DNA from: Rhodobacteraceae bacterium D3-12
GTDB taxonomy: Bacteria > Pseudomonadota > Alphaproteobacteria > Rhodobacterales > Rhodobacteraceae
DNA length: 64,000 nt
Assembly: GCA_025916135.1 (NCBI GenBank)
Contig: CP104793.1
Location: forward strand, 1,922,001 to 1,986,000
Reading direction: 5' to 3'
In this document: in pieces, positions 46,922 through 55,794 of the stretch
How the letters are laid out: each line of letters starts with the position of its first letter
Position numbering within the stretch: position 1 is the stretch's first letter
Made by a program: the position numbers and the translations under genes
Notes under the pieces: model-generated
The model's database searches: none
Told to the model about the DNA's origin: nothing
What the model saw: the letters and a program-made list of their open reading frames with translations, nothing else

Positions 46922-48209
46922 ACGTTTGCAGGAATGCGGCGATGTCTCCCGGCGCGCCCTGCTCTCCGATCAGCGCCTGCGCGCGCTCAAAGCCATGCGA
47001 CCCCAGCAGCGCACTCGCCTTGGCCGCAATTTTCGCCCGGCGCTGGTCCAGCGGCAGAACCGCATCAAGATCGTGAAACACTTCAAGCGTTTGACCGTCG
47101 CTAAGCGTCACCTCAAGGCGTACCTGCATCTCGCTCAGCCCGTCGTCGCCGCGCACCTGAACCTTGTCACGCAGGCGTCGCACCTCAGGATCGGCGCAAA
47201 GCGCATCGCTAAAGCTATCAAGCCGCGCGGTGTCATGCCCGAGAAAGGCCATCGCCAGCACGGTTGAATAGGAAAATTTCGCGCCTAACCCGCTGTCCGG
47301 CGCAGGCTGATTGCACACGCTCAGCCAGCGTGGATGGGTTGCCACAGAAATGCTGGTGATCTCTGTGGGGATGGGCGAAATCTCTGCAGCGGCCTCAAGC
47401 ACGGCATGAAGGCCGTGACAGCAGGCATGGAATTTGTGGCTGATGCTGTCAAAAAGCCACTCCTCGCCCAACCCGTCCAGAGCAGACAGGTCGTTGATCC
47501 CATGATGCGTCGCGCCAAACCCCTGCGGCCCGTCCAACGCATTAAGGCGCGCGGCCATGCCCAGCCGTGCCAGGGTCGCGGCCTCAACCCCGTTCGCCGC
47601 CGCCATGCCCGCATTGAACGGCTTGCCCATCGTGCCGAACTGCGCCTTTAGCCCCGACGCCCGCGTCGCCACCAGCCCAAGCGCGTGCTGCATTTCGTCG
47701 CGGCCTAGCGCCATCAGACGCCCGGCCGCAACACAGGCCCCCACCGCCCCGGCGGTGGCGGTCTGATGAAACCCCACCTGGTAGTGATCGCGCCCCAGCC
47801 AAATACCAAAACGGATCGACGCTTCCATTCCGATCAAAGCCGCCTCCTGAAACGCGGCACCGCTTGCCCCGACATGCTCGGCCACCGCCAAAGCAGCAGG
47901 GATAACACCCACTGACGGATGACCAATATGGGCAAAATGCGTGTCGTCATAATCAAGCGCATGCGAAATCGTGCCATTGACCAAGGCCGCCATCCGCGCC
48001 GGAGCCCTCCCGCCCCCGATCAAAGCCGCTTGCGCCGCACCGCCCTCCTCCCGAGCCAGCGCGCGCACAACTTGGGCCACCGGCTCCGCTTGTCCGGCGA
48101 CGCCTACGGCTAGCCAGTCAACCAATGACAATCCAGCCACCGCCCGCGTCTCCACATTCGCCCGACACTCTGTCAGGGCAAACGCCGCCAAACTTTCAGA
48201 TACCTGCAT
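46920..48209 (-). CDS. MmgE/PrpD family protein
   Basis: A 429-residue member of the MmgE/PrpD family, related to 2-methylcitrate dehydratase and cis-aconitate decarboxylase. It shows NGTISHALDYDDTHFAHIGHPS near the N-terminal third, with the conserved DDTH motif, and KFHACCHGLHAVLEAA. Length is typical. No prpB/prpC genes are near, so a methylcitrate role is not supported by context. ATG 48209 (MQVSESLAAFAL) has AGGGAGAGG upstream. Confidence 0.88.
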   Translation of the reverse strand: MQVSESLAAFALTECRANVETRAVAGLSLVDWLAVGVAGQAEPVAQVVRALAREEGGAAQAALIGGGRAPARMAALVNGTISHALDYDDTHFAHIGHPSVGVIPAALAVAEHVGASGAAFQEAALIGMEASIRFGIWLGRDHYQVGFHQTATAGAVGACVAAGRLMALGRDEMQHALGLVATRASGLKAQFGTMGKPFNAGMAAANGVEAATLARLGMAARLNALDGPQGFGATHHGINDLSALDGLGEEWLFDSISHKFHACCHGLHAVLEAAAEISPIPTEITSISVATHPRWLSVCNQPAPDSGLGAKFSYSTVLAMAFLGHDTARLDSFSDALCADPEVRRLRDKVQVRGDDGLSEMQVRLEVTLSDGQTLEVFHDLDAVLPLDQRRAKIAAKASALLGSHGFERAQALIGEQGAPGDIAAFLQT

Positions 48210-48265
48210 TTTCCTCTCCCTTCTCCGCCCCGCAAACCTATCATGCCGATGGAGCTTGCAAACCG

Positions 48266-48437
48266 CCCGCCCCTTCATCTGACTGGAAATATCCCGGGGG
48301 TGTGGGGGCTGGCCCCCACTCTATCCTGCGTGTGGGGGCTGGCCCCCACTCTAACCTGCGTGTGGGGGCTGGCCCCCACTTAAACCTGTGTGTGTCGCAC
48401 CGGAGGTGTGCAACAAACCTGGCTGGCCCCCACTTTA
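48266..48437. repeat. dispersed intergenic repeat, copy 2, with three exact 30-bp tandem units
   Basis: The 35-base core at 48266-48300 matches 20497-20531 with one difference. Three consecutive 30-bp units follow at 48301-48330, 48331-48360 and 48361-48390, each with the palindrome GTGGGGGC-TG-GCCCCCAC and a variable tail. A partial fourth palindrome half lies at 48421-48437. It sits between the starts/ends of two minus-strand genes. Open frames through it are artefacts of the 30-bp (10-codon) period. Confidence 0.85.
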
Positions 48438-48466
48438 GCCCACGCGCGACGATGCCTTTGACCGGT

Positions 48467-48913
48467 TTAGCCGTAAAGCACCCGCGCGCGCTCTTCAAAA
48501 GCGCGCACGATCCGCTGCATCGCTTCATTGAAAAACAACCCGATCGCCTTTTGCAGAATGATGTTCTTGAACTCGAAATCTACATGAAAGCTGACTTCGC
48601 AGCCGCCCTCGACATCCCGGAATGCCCAGTCCGAGCGCATGTATTTGAACGGCCCGTCCAGATATTCTGTCTCGATCCGGTGCTCATCCGCAAACAGCCG
48701 CACCCGGCTGCCAAAGCGTTCGCGAAAGACTTTGAAGGAAATCACCAGATCGGCCAGCATCTCTTGACCGCCGCTCGCCATCGGTGTCACCGAGCGCACC
48801 CGCGCCGCTGCGCACCAAGGCAGGAACTCTGGATAGGACGCCACATCGCCAACCAGATCAAACATCTGGCGCGCGGTATAAGGTAAAATCCGGGTCTCCG
48901 AATGTGTCGGCAT
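48467..48913 (-). CDS. RatA / COQ10-like START-domain protein
   Basis: A 148-residue polyketide-cyclase/START protein. It begins MPTHSETRILPYTARQMFDLVGDVASYPEF-type sequence, with FLPWCAAARV after it, the hallmark of RatA/Coq10. The C-terminal helix includes NEAMQRIVRAFEERA. In relatives it is thought to bind ubiquinone; the name RatA comes from a ribosome association toxin in E. coli. ATG 48913 has TGGAG upstream. Which of the two roles applies here is not decided by sequence. Confidence 0.88.
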   Translation of the reverse strand: MPTHSETRILPYTARQMFDLVGDVASYPEFLPWCAAARVRSVTPMASGGQEMLADLVISFKVFRERFGSRVRLFADEHRIETEYLDGPFKYMRSDWAFRDVEGGCEVSFHVDFEFKNIILQKAIGLFFNEAMQRIVRAFEERARVLYG

Positions 48914-49096
48914 ATCGCTCCACCAAAGCGTTTCAATTGTGAGCATCAGGCGCAAATCAACAGGATTGCGCCCAAATTATCGTCAGGATCCGTGCATTTC
49001 GACGTGCCCCCGCGCCGCGCCATTCACGAAATGCTTTAGCCGGGTGACACGGGAGCCTCATGTCGTATGGTGTGGCAAAAGTTTCAAGGGGAAAAC

Positions 49097-49642
49097 ATGC
49101 CACAGCGCCCTTATGTCATAGACACTATGATCTCGGCCAAGACCATCGCCGCACGAATCGAAGACCTTGCCCTCGCCATCCGCGAGGAGTTTTCAGACAC
49201 CGACAAGCTGGTCGTTGTCGGGCTGCTGCGCGGCTCGTTCGTGTTTATCGCCGACCTTGTCCGCGAGCTGGACATGCCGGTCGAAGTCGATTTTCTTGAG
49301 GCCTCTTCTTATGGCAACGACATGGAATCGAGCCGCGAAGTGCGCATTCTCAAGGACATTCGCGGCCAGATCGAAGGCCGCGATGTGCTGGTGGTTGAAG
49401 ACATCGTTGATACCGGCTTTACGCTCGATCACGTGATCCATCTGCTCAAAAGCCGCAAACCCAGCAAGCTGCGCACCATCGCGCTTCTGGACAAGCCGAG
49501 CCGGCGTGAAACCCAAGTCAAGGCCGACTGGATCGGCTTTGAAATTCCCGATGAATTCGTGGTCGGCTATGGTATTGATTTCGCGCAGAGAAACCGCAAC
49601 CTGCCCTATATCGGCAAGGTGCGGTTCATCGACGAGGTTTGA
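49097..49642 (+). CDS. hpt: hypoxanthine phosphoribosyltransferase
   Basis: A 181-residue purine salvage enzyme that forms IMP or GMP from the base and PRPP. The PRPP-binding loop reads [14 protein letters not shown], with the early [17 protein letters not shown] and late [14 protein letters not shown] 49097 ([10 protein letters not shown]) has AAGGGG upstream. It ends abutting the convergent Sel1-repeat gene, with no space for a separate terminator. Confidence 0.94.
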   Translation: MPQRPYVIDTMISAKTIAARIEDLALAIREEFSDTDKLVVVGLLRGSFVFIADLVRELDMPVEVDFLEASSYGNDMESSREVRILKDIRGQIEGRDVLVVEDIVDTGFTLDHVIHLLKSRKPSKLRTIALLDKPSRRETQVKADWIGFEIPDEFVVGYGIDFAQRNRNLPYIGKVRFIDEV

Positions 49643-50569
49643 TTACCATTCGGCCCGAATGCGGGCGGCCTGTTCGCGTTCGGCCTCGCTCAGCGCGCCA
49701 TTGACCGCCTCGCACACCGGTTTCACGCGATCCAGTTGTTCGGGTGAAATCGCGTCCAAGCCCCAGAGGCAATAGGCCCCGGCACGGGCGTTATTGCTCC
49801 AATAGCCGGGCCGGTTGATCAGGAAATCGGCAAGGTTCACCCCGGCATTGCCATCCCCAAGCGCCACCGCTTCGAGGTAAAGCGCATAGGCCGCAAGGTC
49901 GTTTTGTTCGCCGCCGATCCCGCTTTCATACATATAACCAAGGTTGCCCATGGCGACGCCATAGCCGGTTTTCGCGGCCTCCGTATAGATTTCACGCGCG
50001 CGGACCTCGTCCTTTTCGACGCCGTTGCCCATGCGGTAAAGCTCGGCCAGCGCATTGCCCGATTGCCCGTTGCCAAGCGCCAACCCGCGCTCATAAAGCC
50101 CGATCGCCGCCTTGAGATCGACCGCGCCGCCCTCACCTTGGGCATGCATCCGGCCCCGCTCCCAGAACGCATGCGGGTAATCCTTGGCGATCCCCGCTTC
50201 GAAAAGTGCGGCGGCGCGCGCGTAATCCTGCGCGATCCCGTCAGGGGCCTCGCGCAGCAGCGTCCCTAGGTTGAACTCGGCTTTCGCAAACCCTTGGGCG
50301 ACGGATTTTTCATACCATTCCATGGCCTTAACCACGTCTTTGGTGACGCCATTGCCGTTTTCATAGGCAATCGCCACGATGTTTTGCGCATTCGCATTGC
50401 CGGCCTCGGCCGCAGGAATCAGGATTTTGAGCGCTTCCTCGTGGTGGCCATCGAGATAGGCCAGACGCGCCGCATCAACTTCATCGGCCTGCGCGGCGGG
50501 GCTCACGGCAACCGTGAGGCAAAGCCATAAAGCGACAAAGCCAAGTCTCGCAAAAATAGGGTTGGTCAT
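49643..50569 (-). CDS. Sel1-like repeat (SLR) protein, exported
   Basis: A 308-residue protein with a Sec signal peptide (hydrophobic core, cleavage after AAQA near residue 28) and about six Sel1 repeats of 36 residues, such as AKAEFNLGTLLREAPDG and AKTGYGVAMGNLGYMYESG. It is likely periplasmic and mediates protein-protein contacts; the partner is unknown. Of two adjacent ATG codons I prefer the second (50569), which is 7 bases from GGAG. Confidence 0.85.
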   Translation of the reverse strand: MTNPIFARLGFVALWLCLTVAVSPAAQADEVDAARLAYLDGHHEEALKILIPAAEAGNANAQNIVAIAYENGNGVTKDVVKAMEWYEKSVAQGFAKAEFNLGTLLREAPDGIAQDYARAAALFEAGIAKDYPHAFWERGRMHAQGEGGAVDLKAAIGLYERGLALGNGQSGNALAELYRMGNGVEKDEVRAREIYTEAAKTGYGVAMGNLGYMYESGIGGEQNDLAAYALYLEAVALGDGNAGVNLADFLINRPGYWSNNARAGAYCLWGLDAISPEQLDRVKPVCEAVNGALSEAEREQAARIRAEW

Positions 50570-50779
50570 CATAAAACTCCGGTTTTGAATGGCATCAGTT
50601 TAGCGGGTTTTTCGCCATCTCCAAGCCTTTGCGCCGCGCAATGCGAGTTGCCGGTGAAATCACAACCCCGTGAGGCTCTGTTCATCCCTGCACATAATGC
50701 TCTGCGCTGGCACCTGTTAGGCGTTAGGCTGGATGCGGTTATACTCGTCACACACACATACCCAACAAGGAGCGATTTT

Positions 50780-51262
50780 ATGAAAAAGACCGTTGCTGCC
50801 CTTTCGGGCCTTATCCTTGCAGGCACAGTTGCCAGCACCGCAATCAGCGACAGCCACGCCGACCCCGCCATCATGAAAGCGGTCGAAGCGCGCCAAGCAC
50901 AAATGACGCTTTATGCGTTCAACCTCGGCTTGCTGGGCGGGATGGCCAAGGGCGCGATCGACTATGACGCCGAAGCGGCCACGGGTGCTGCCAGCAACCT
51001 TGCTGCGCTGGCGATGAGCGATCAGTCACGGATGTGGCCGAAGGGGTCGGACACCGATGCGTTGGGCGATGCTACGGCGGCGCTCCCTTCGATCTGGGCC
51101 GAGGGCAGCGATGTCGGCGCCAAGGCCAAAGCGATGGCCGATGCCGCAGCCGCGATGAAAGAGGCCGCCGGTGGCGGGCTTCAATCGCTCCAAGGGGCCA
51201 TGGCGGCGGTTGGCGGTGGCTGTGGCGGCTGTCACAAAGCCTATCGTCAGTCCAAAAACTAA
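50780..51262 (+). CDS. cytochrome c' (class II c-type cytochrome)
   Basis: A 160-residue periplasmic cytochrome with a signal peptide (MKKTVAALSGLILAGTVAS) and a C-terminal heme site CGGCHKAYRQ. The rest forms the four-helix bundle expected for cytochrome c'/c556. Such proteins bind NO or shuttle electrons. ATG 50780 has AAGGAG upstream. A diheme cytochrome gene follows at 51339 with a hairpin between, so the two are probably co-transcribed. Confidence 0.92.
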   Translation: MKKTVAALSGLILAGTVASTAISDSHADPAIMKAVEARQAQMTLYAFNLGLLGGMAKGAIDYDAEAATGAASNLAALAMSDQSRMWPKGSDTDALGDATAALPSIWAEGSDVGAKAKAMADAAAAMKEAAGGGLQSLQGAMAAVGGGCGGCHKAYRQSKN

Positions 51263-51299
51263 ACCGCGGACCTCGTAAGAGAGGCGTTTTACCCAACAG

Positions 51300-51325
51300 A
51301 AAGGGGTGGCATCTGTCACCCTTTT
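51300..51325 (+). terminator. intercistronic hairpin between the two cytochrome genes
   Basis: AAAGGGGTG pairs with CACCCTTTT (one G-T wobble) across eight bases, ending in TTTT 14 bases before the next start codon. It probably gives partial termination and so more cytochrome c' than diheme cytochrome. Confidence 0.5.
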
Positions 51326-51338
51326 CAGGCGAGGAACG

Positions 51339-52229
51339 ATGCGTAAACTGTTGAAAATAGTCGTGGTTCTGGCTCTCATTGGCCTTGCCGTGTTTTGGTT
51401 TGTCACCCGCCCTTCGCGCGTTGACCCTGATGCGCTCGCCGGGCTGAGCGGTGATGCGGCCAAGGGAGAGCAGGTGTTTTGGGCGGCGGGCTGTGCCGCA
51501 TGCCATGCCGCGCCCAAAGCCGAAGGCGAGGCGCGTTTGGTTCTGGCTGGCGGGATGGCTTTTGCCTCTCCCTTCGGGACGTTTTTTGCCCCCAATATTT
51601 CGCCCGACCCCGAACATGGCATCGGCGGCTGGAGCCTTGAGGCGCTGGTCAACGCTATGAAGCATGGCACCGGGCCAAATGGCGCGCATTACTATCCCGC
51701 TTTCCCCTATACCTCGTATGCGCGGGCAGAGTTGGCCGATATTGCCGATCTGCATGCTTTCCTTGCGACGTTGCCTGCTTCGGACGCGGCCAATACCCCG
51801 CATGACGTGGGCTTTCCCTTTAACATCCGCCGCTCGCTTGGCGGTTGGAAATTCCTGTTTTCACGCCCTGAATGGGTGATGGATGTGAGCGGAGATGAGC
51901 TGGAACGCGGGCGCTACCTTGTCGAGGCATTGGGCCATTGCGGCGAGTGTCATACACCGCGCAACGCCTTAGGCGGGCTGGATTATTCCCGCTGGCTTCA
52001 AGGGGCTGCAACCCCCGACGGCAAGGGCAAGGTGCCTGCGCTGACGCCTGATGCGCTGACATGGTCGGCGGTTGATATTGCGGCCTATCTTGGCACCGGG
52101 TTCACCCCGGATTTCGACAGCGCGGGCGGGCATATGGCCGATGTCGTGCTGAACCTTGCCAACCTGCCAAAAAGCGACCTTGCGGCGATTGCGGCCTATC
52201 TCAAGGCGATGCCAGCGGCGGACGGCTGA
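51339..52229 (+). CDS. diheme c-type cytochrome
   Basis: A 296-residue cytochrome with an N-terminal membrane anchor or uncleaved signal (LLKIVVVLALIGLAVFWFV) and two heme c sites, CAACHAAP near residue 53 and CGECHTPRN near residue 200. Each site heads a cytochrome c domain. It resembles the cytochrome subunits of periplasmic alcohol or aldehyde dehydrogenases. Together with the upstream cytochrome c' it suggests a small electron-transfer unit; no partner dehydrogenase gene is adjacent. Confidence 0.9.
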   Translation: MRKLLKIVVVLALIGLAVFWFVTRPSRVDPDALAGLSGDAAKGEQVFWAAGCAACHAAPKAEGEARLVLAGGMAFASPFGTFFAPNISPDPEHGIGGWSLEALVNAMKHGTGPNGAHYYPAFPYTSYARAELADIADLHAFLATLPASDAANTPHDVGFPFNIRRSLGGWKFLFSRPEWVMDVSGDELERGRYLVEALGHCGECHTPRNALGGLDYSRWLQGAATPDGKGKVPALTPDALTWSAVDIAAYLGTGFTPDFDSAGGHMADVVLNLANLPKSDLAAIAAYLKAMPAADG

Positions 52230-52273
52230 GCAAATCATTTCGTGATTGTGGCGCCATTGGTTAGGATGGCGCC

Positions 52274-53107
52274 ATGCGCAGCCGTGTTTTTCAATTTGTG
52301 TGTGATCACTGGCGCGGGCGCTTGGCGTTGCTGCCGAGCTTGCTGCTCACGCTTTTGGCGCTGCGTCTGTTGCTGGATGGCGCGACCACGGCGCGGCCCG
52401 TTACCTGGTCGCTCACCGCGACCATCGCGATTAGCCTTGTGTCGGGCGCGGTGCTTTTCTGGCAGCTGGTCGGCGGGGTGCGCGCCGTGGCGCGGTTCGG
52501 GCGCGATCTCTTTGCCACGGCTGCGGGTGGGCTGGTGGTGATTATCACCGCCATGCTGTTTGTGAACGCCGAGCTAACCCATTGGGCGGCGCGGGGCGAG
52601 ATCCCTGTGGCGCTGCCCCTGCCCCCGAAACCCTATGAGGTGGTGAACGGCGTGACACGCATCGACGGGCCGATTGATTTTGTGGTGCTGACCCGGCTTG
52701 AGCTGGCCATTGCCGCGCATCCCGAATTGACGCTGCTGGAATTGCAAAGCGACGGCGGGCGTATTCCGGCGGCCCGCGCAATCGCGCAGCGGATCGAAGC
52801 GGCCAAGCTTGATACCCGCGCGGTCGGGCTTTGTGCGTCGGCCTGCACCTTGGTTTTCATGGCAGGTCAGAACCGCAGCCTTGGACAAGACGGCGCGCTT
52901 GGGTTTCACGCCTATGCTTTGTTGCGCAACGACAACCTGCAAAATGCCCGTCAGGAAGAGGCCCGCGACCGCGCCTATCTAAGTGCCAAGGGGATTACGG
53001 ATCGGTTTATGGACCGTGCCTATGCCACGCCGCCCGATCAGCTTTGGACACCCACGCGCGACAACCTGCGCGCCGCCGGGTTTCTCACCGAGGCGGGTGG
53101 CCTATAG
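52274..53107 (+). CDS. membrane protein with ClpP/crotonase-fold domain (COG3904-like)
   Basis: A 277-residue protein with three hydrophobic segments in the first ~105 residues, followed by a soluble domain. The soluble part has LLELQSDGGRIPAARAIA, then LCASACTLVFMAGQNRSLG, the pattern of ClpP-like predicted periplasmic proteins, in which the serine of CASAC would be the nucleophile. Function is not established. It follows the diheme cytochrome gene by 44 bases on the same strand. Confidence 0.75.
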   Translation: MRSRVFQFVCDHWRGRLALLPSLLLTLLALRLLLDGATTARPVTWSLTATIAISLVSGAVLFWQLVGGVRAVARFGRDLFATAAGGLVVIITAMLFVNAELTHWAARGEIPVALPLPPKPYEVVNGVTRIDGPIDFVVLTRLELAIAAHPELTLLELQSDGGRIPAARAIAQRIEAAKLDTRAVGLCASACTLVFMAGQNRSLGQDGALGFHAYALLRNDNLQNARQEEARDRAYLSAKGITDRFMDRAYATPPDQLWTPTRDNLRAAGFLTEAGGL

Positions 53108-53151
53108 CCTGCTAGAACGGCTCCCGCAGCACGGCGCTTCGGACCGATGGA

Positions 53152-54429
53152 TTAATGCAACCCCTGAAGCACGCCCGCGCTATCGGTCAGCGGTCGGCGC
53201 AGGGTCATCAGGCGGCGTGCCTCCTCTGCCTTGCCCTGCCGGATCAACGCATGCAGCAGCGTAAAGTCGAGGATGTCGCGCTGTGCCCGGCTTCCGCCGA
53301 GGCGCTCGTGGCTGGACAGCACCGGCAAAATCGCGGCCTCGGCCCCGGTCCAATCGCTGGCGGCGATGGCACGAAAGGCGTTGGCGCAGGGCGCAACGAT
53401 ATCGGCAGAGGGGCCTTTCGCGCCCTCGATCATCCGCAAAAGCGGTGCCTCGTCCCCAGCCATCGCATAGGCCAGCGCCGAGTGCACATCGGCAAAGCCA
53501 AGCCCCGGTTCGGGAAAGGTTTTAGCGGCAAAATCCGACACCGCCTGCCAACGCTCGGCGGACACGCTCAGCCCGGCCAATTCGGCGCGAAAATAGACGG
53601 CAGCAAGGTCGGTCAACACGTTCAAAGGCGGGCTTAGCGAGGTTTCGGGCATCAGATCGGCGTCGATCGTGCGCCACATCGTGGCCTCATCCCCCGTGGC
53701 CAGCGCCCAGAGCGCAATGTGCCACGCGTTGTGGCAATGCATGCCACCGGCGCGATCATAGCCGGTCATCCAGTCGCTAAGATAGCTGAGCCCGTCGCGG
53801 GTCTGCCCCTCTTCGTAAAACAGATGCGCACGGATATGGGCGCCATGGGCCGAACGCGGGCGCAGCGCCAGCGAGGTTTCAATCGCGCCATGGGCGCGGG
53901 CCAACTGCCCCACTTCGATCTGGGCAAAGGCGAGCTGCGACAGGAACCAACCATCCTCGCCATAGGCCGGGGCAAGCTGTTCCGCCAGTGCGAGGTTTTC
54001 GGCCTCGCGCCCCGCTTCGCCCGAGAAGCCGATCAGCGAGAACACCCCAAGCGAGGTGGCCGCCACCAATGCGTCACGCGGATAATCCACCAGATGTGCG
54101 CGCACTTGCGCATACCCTTGGGCAATCCGGCCATTGATCAGGGCGTCGAAAATCTCAAGATGGCTGCGCGCCTGCCCGGTCAAACCCTGCCCGGCCTGCA
54201 TCGCCTTGGTCATCATCGCGCTGGCTTGGGCGCCGTGGCCATAGACCTGAAGGTTGCGCGCCTGAGCGGCAAGAGCGAGGGCAAAGCCGTCATCGGCGTC
54301 AATCGCACGTTGAAACGCATCCGCGACCCCCGGTTGCGCTTCGAGATAGCCGGTCATCCCTTCGATATAGGCGTCACGCGCGGTTTCGGACGTGGTGTGG
54401 AGGGGGTTTCCGTAGGCGTCGGTCAGCAT
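53152..54429 (-). CDS. tetratricopeptide-repeat protein
   Basis: A 425-residue helical repeat protein without signal peptide or membrane segment. TPR-like units include AFQRAIDADDGFALALAAQA, then LARAHGAIETSLALRPRSAH. It resembles bacterial TPR proteins of the COG-unknown 'tetratricopeptide repeat protein 38-like' group, with an acidic, Trp-rich centre (HCHNAWHIALWAL). No catalytic site is evident. Convergent with the COG3904-like gene. Confidence 0.8.
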   Translation of the reverse strand: MLTDAYGNPLHTTSETARDAYIEGMTGYLEAQPGVADAFQRAIDADDGFALALAAQARNLQVYGHGAQASAMMTKAMQAGQGLTGQARSHLEIFDALINGRIAQGYAQVRAHLVDYPRDALVAATSLGVFSLIGFSGEAGREAENLALAEQLAPAYGEDGWFLSQLAFAQIEVGQLARAHGAIETSLALRPRSAHGAHIRAHLFYEEGQTRDGLSYLSDWMTGYDRAGGMHCHNAWHIALWALATGDEATMWRTIDADLMPETSLSPPLNVLTDLAAVYFRAELAGLSVSAERWQAVSDFAAKTFPEPGLGFADVHSALAYAMAGDEAPLLRMIEGAKGPSADIVAPCANAFRAIAASDWTGAEAAILPVLSSHERLGGSRAQRDILDFTLLHALIRQGKAEEARRLMTLRRPLTDSAGVLQGLH

Positions 54430-54691
54430 TATGGCACCTTTTCTGACATAGATTCTCCCCAGCCTAGCAGCGTGTTGAGCGGGCCGCTATAGCCCGCGCC
54501 ACAGTGGGCAATGGTCTGAGGCTATGGGTGCATGCGCCACGCCAAAGTTGCGCAATTTTTGGACAGGCACCACGCGAAACGCACCGCCATCTCCGGGTTC
54601 AAAAACTGCACAAGGCACTGCCCCACCAGAGGCGGACAGCATCAACCCGACCGCCCCAACGGCTTACGAGAAATGACGCCAGACCGAAATC

Positions 54692-55642
54692 TTAAGCCTG
54701 ACCCAATTTCGCCAAACGGTTCTCGCGCAGACGCGCAAAATCATCGCCCGCATGATAGGACGAGCGTGTCAAAGGCGTGGCCGACACCATCAGGAAGCCT
54801 TTGCCATAGGCGGATTTTTCATAGGCCTTAAACTCATCCGGGTGGACGAATTTATCAACCGCATGGTGTTTCGGCGTCGGTTGAAGATATTGGCCGATGG
54901 TCAGAAAATCGACGTCCGCTGCGCGCATATCGTCCATCACCTGTTTGACCGATTGAGCATCCTCGCCAAGGCCCACCATGATGCCAGATTTGGTGAACAT
55001 CGCGGGGTCCAGCTCTTTCACCCGCTGCAACAGGCGCAAGCTGTGGAAATAGCGCGCGCCGGGGCGCACCGTCGGGTAAAGGCCCGGAACGGTCTCAAGG
55101 TTGTGGTTGAACACATCGGGACGCGCCTCGACCACGGTTTCAAGCACGCTGTCGTCGCATTTCAGGAAATCTGGCGTCAGAATCTCGATGGTCGTGCCGG
55201 GAGATTGATGGCGCACGGCGCGGATCGTCTGGGCGAAATGCTCGGCGCCGCCGTCCTCTAGATCGTCGCGATCCACCGAGGTGATAACCACATGGTTCAG
55301 CCCCAGCGTTTTGACCGCATGCGCCACGCGCCCCGGCTCGAACGCGTCCAGAGCATCGGGCCGCCCGGTCGCGACATTGCAGAACGAACAGCCACGGGTG
55401 CAAATCTCGCCCATGATCATCATGGTGGCGTGACCCTGGCTCCAGCATTCACCGGCGTTGGGGCATCCCGCCTCTTCACAGACTGTCACCAGCTTGTTTT
55501 CGCGCATGATGCGGTGCGTGTCGGCATATCCCTTGCCAGAGGGGGCTTTTACCCTGATCCAGCTTGGCTTTTTCGGCTGGGCCTTGTCGGGGCGGTGGGC
55601 CTTTTCCGGGTGGCGTTCGCCGGGGATGTTGAGATCACGCAT
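54692..55642 (-). CDS. lipA: lipoyl synthase
   Basis: A 316-residue radical-SAM enzyme that inserts two sulfurs into octanoyl groups on lipoyl domains. It carries the auxiliary cluster motif [13 protein letters not shown] and the radical-SAM motif [10 protein letters not shown], plus [16 protein letters not shown] and VMVGLGE-like [10 protein letters not shown]. The RSSYHAGD ending supplies the conserved serine. It is a single-gene unit; the 262 bases downstream (54430-54691) contain no gene. Confidence 0.96.
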   Translation of the reverse strand: MRDLNIPGERHPEKAHRPDKAQPKKPSWIRVKAPSGKGYADTHRIMRENKLVTVCEEAGCPNAGECWSQGHATMMIMGEICTRGCSFCNVATGRPDALDAFEPGRVAHAVKTLGLNHVVITSVDRDDLEDGGAEHFAQTIRAVRHQSPGTTIEILTPDFLKCDDSVLETVVEARPDVFNHNLETVPGLYPTVRPGARYFHSLRLLQRVKELDPAMFTKSGIMVGLGEDAQSVKQVMDDMRAADVDFLTIGQYLQPTPKHHAVDKFVHPDEFKAYEKSAYGKGFLMVSATPLTRSSYHAGDDFARLRENRLAKLGQA

Positions 55643-55794
55643 CGGGAAATCCTTAGAGACGTTTCCGCCCTTATATATGCCCCTAGGTCAGGATGTCATG
55701 TTCGAATGTGATAAACCAGCCATGCGCCGCAATCATGGACCTGAGGCTTGAGGGGTGACGCGCCCGAAACTGGGACGATTATGGCGGCTCAGCC

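Noticed and set aside
48301-48437. Possible CRISPR array
   Set aside because: Units are direct tandem copies with no distinct spacers, only three full repeats, and no cas genes.
48241-48528. Repetitive open frame with WGPAPTRR units
   Set aside because: The 30-bp repeat keeps any frame open in steps of ten codons; no ribosome site or family support.
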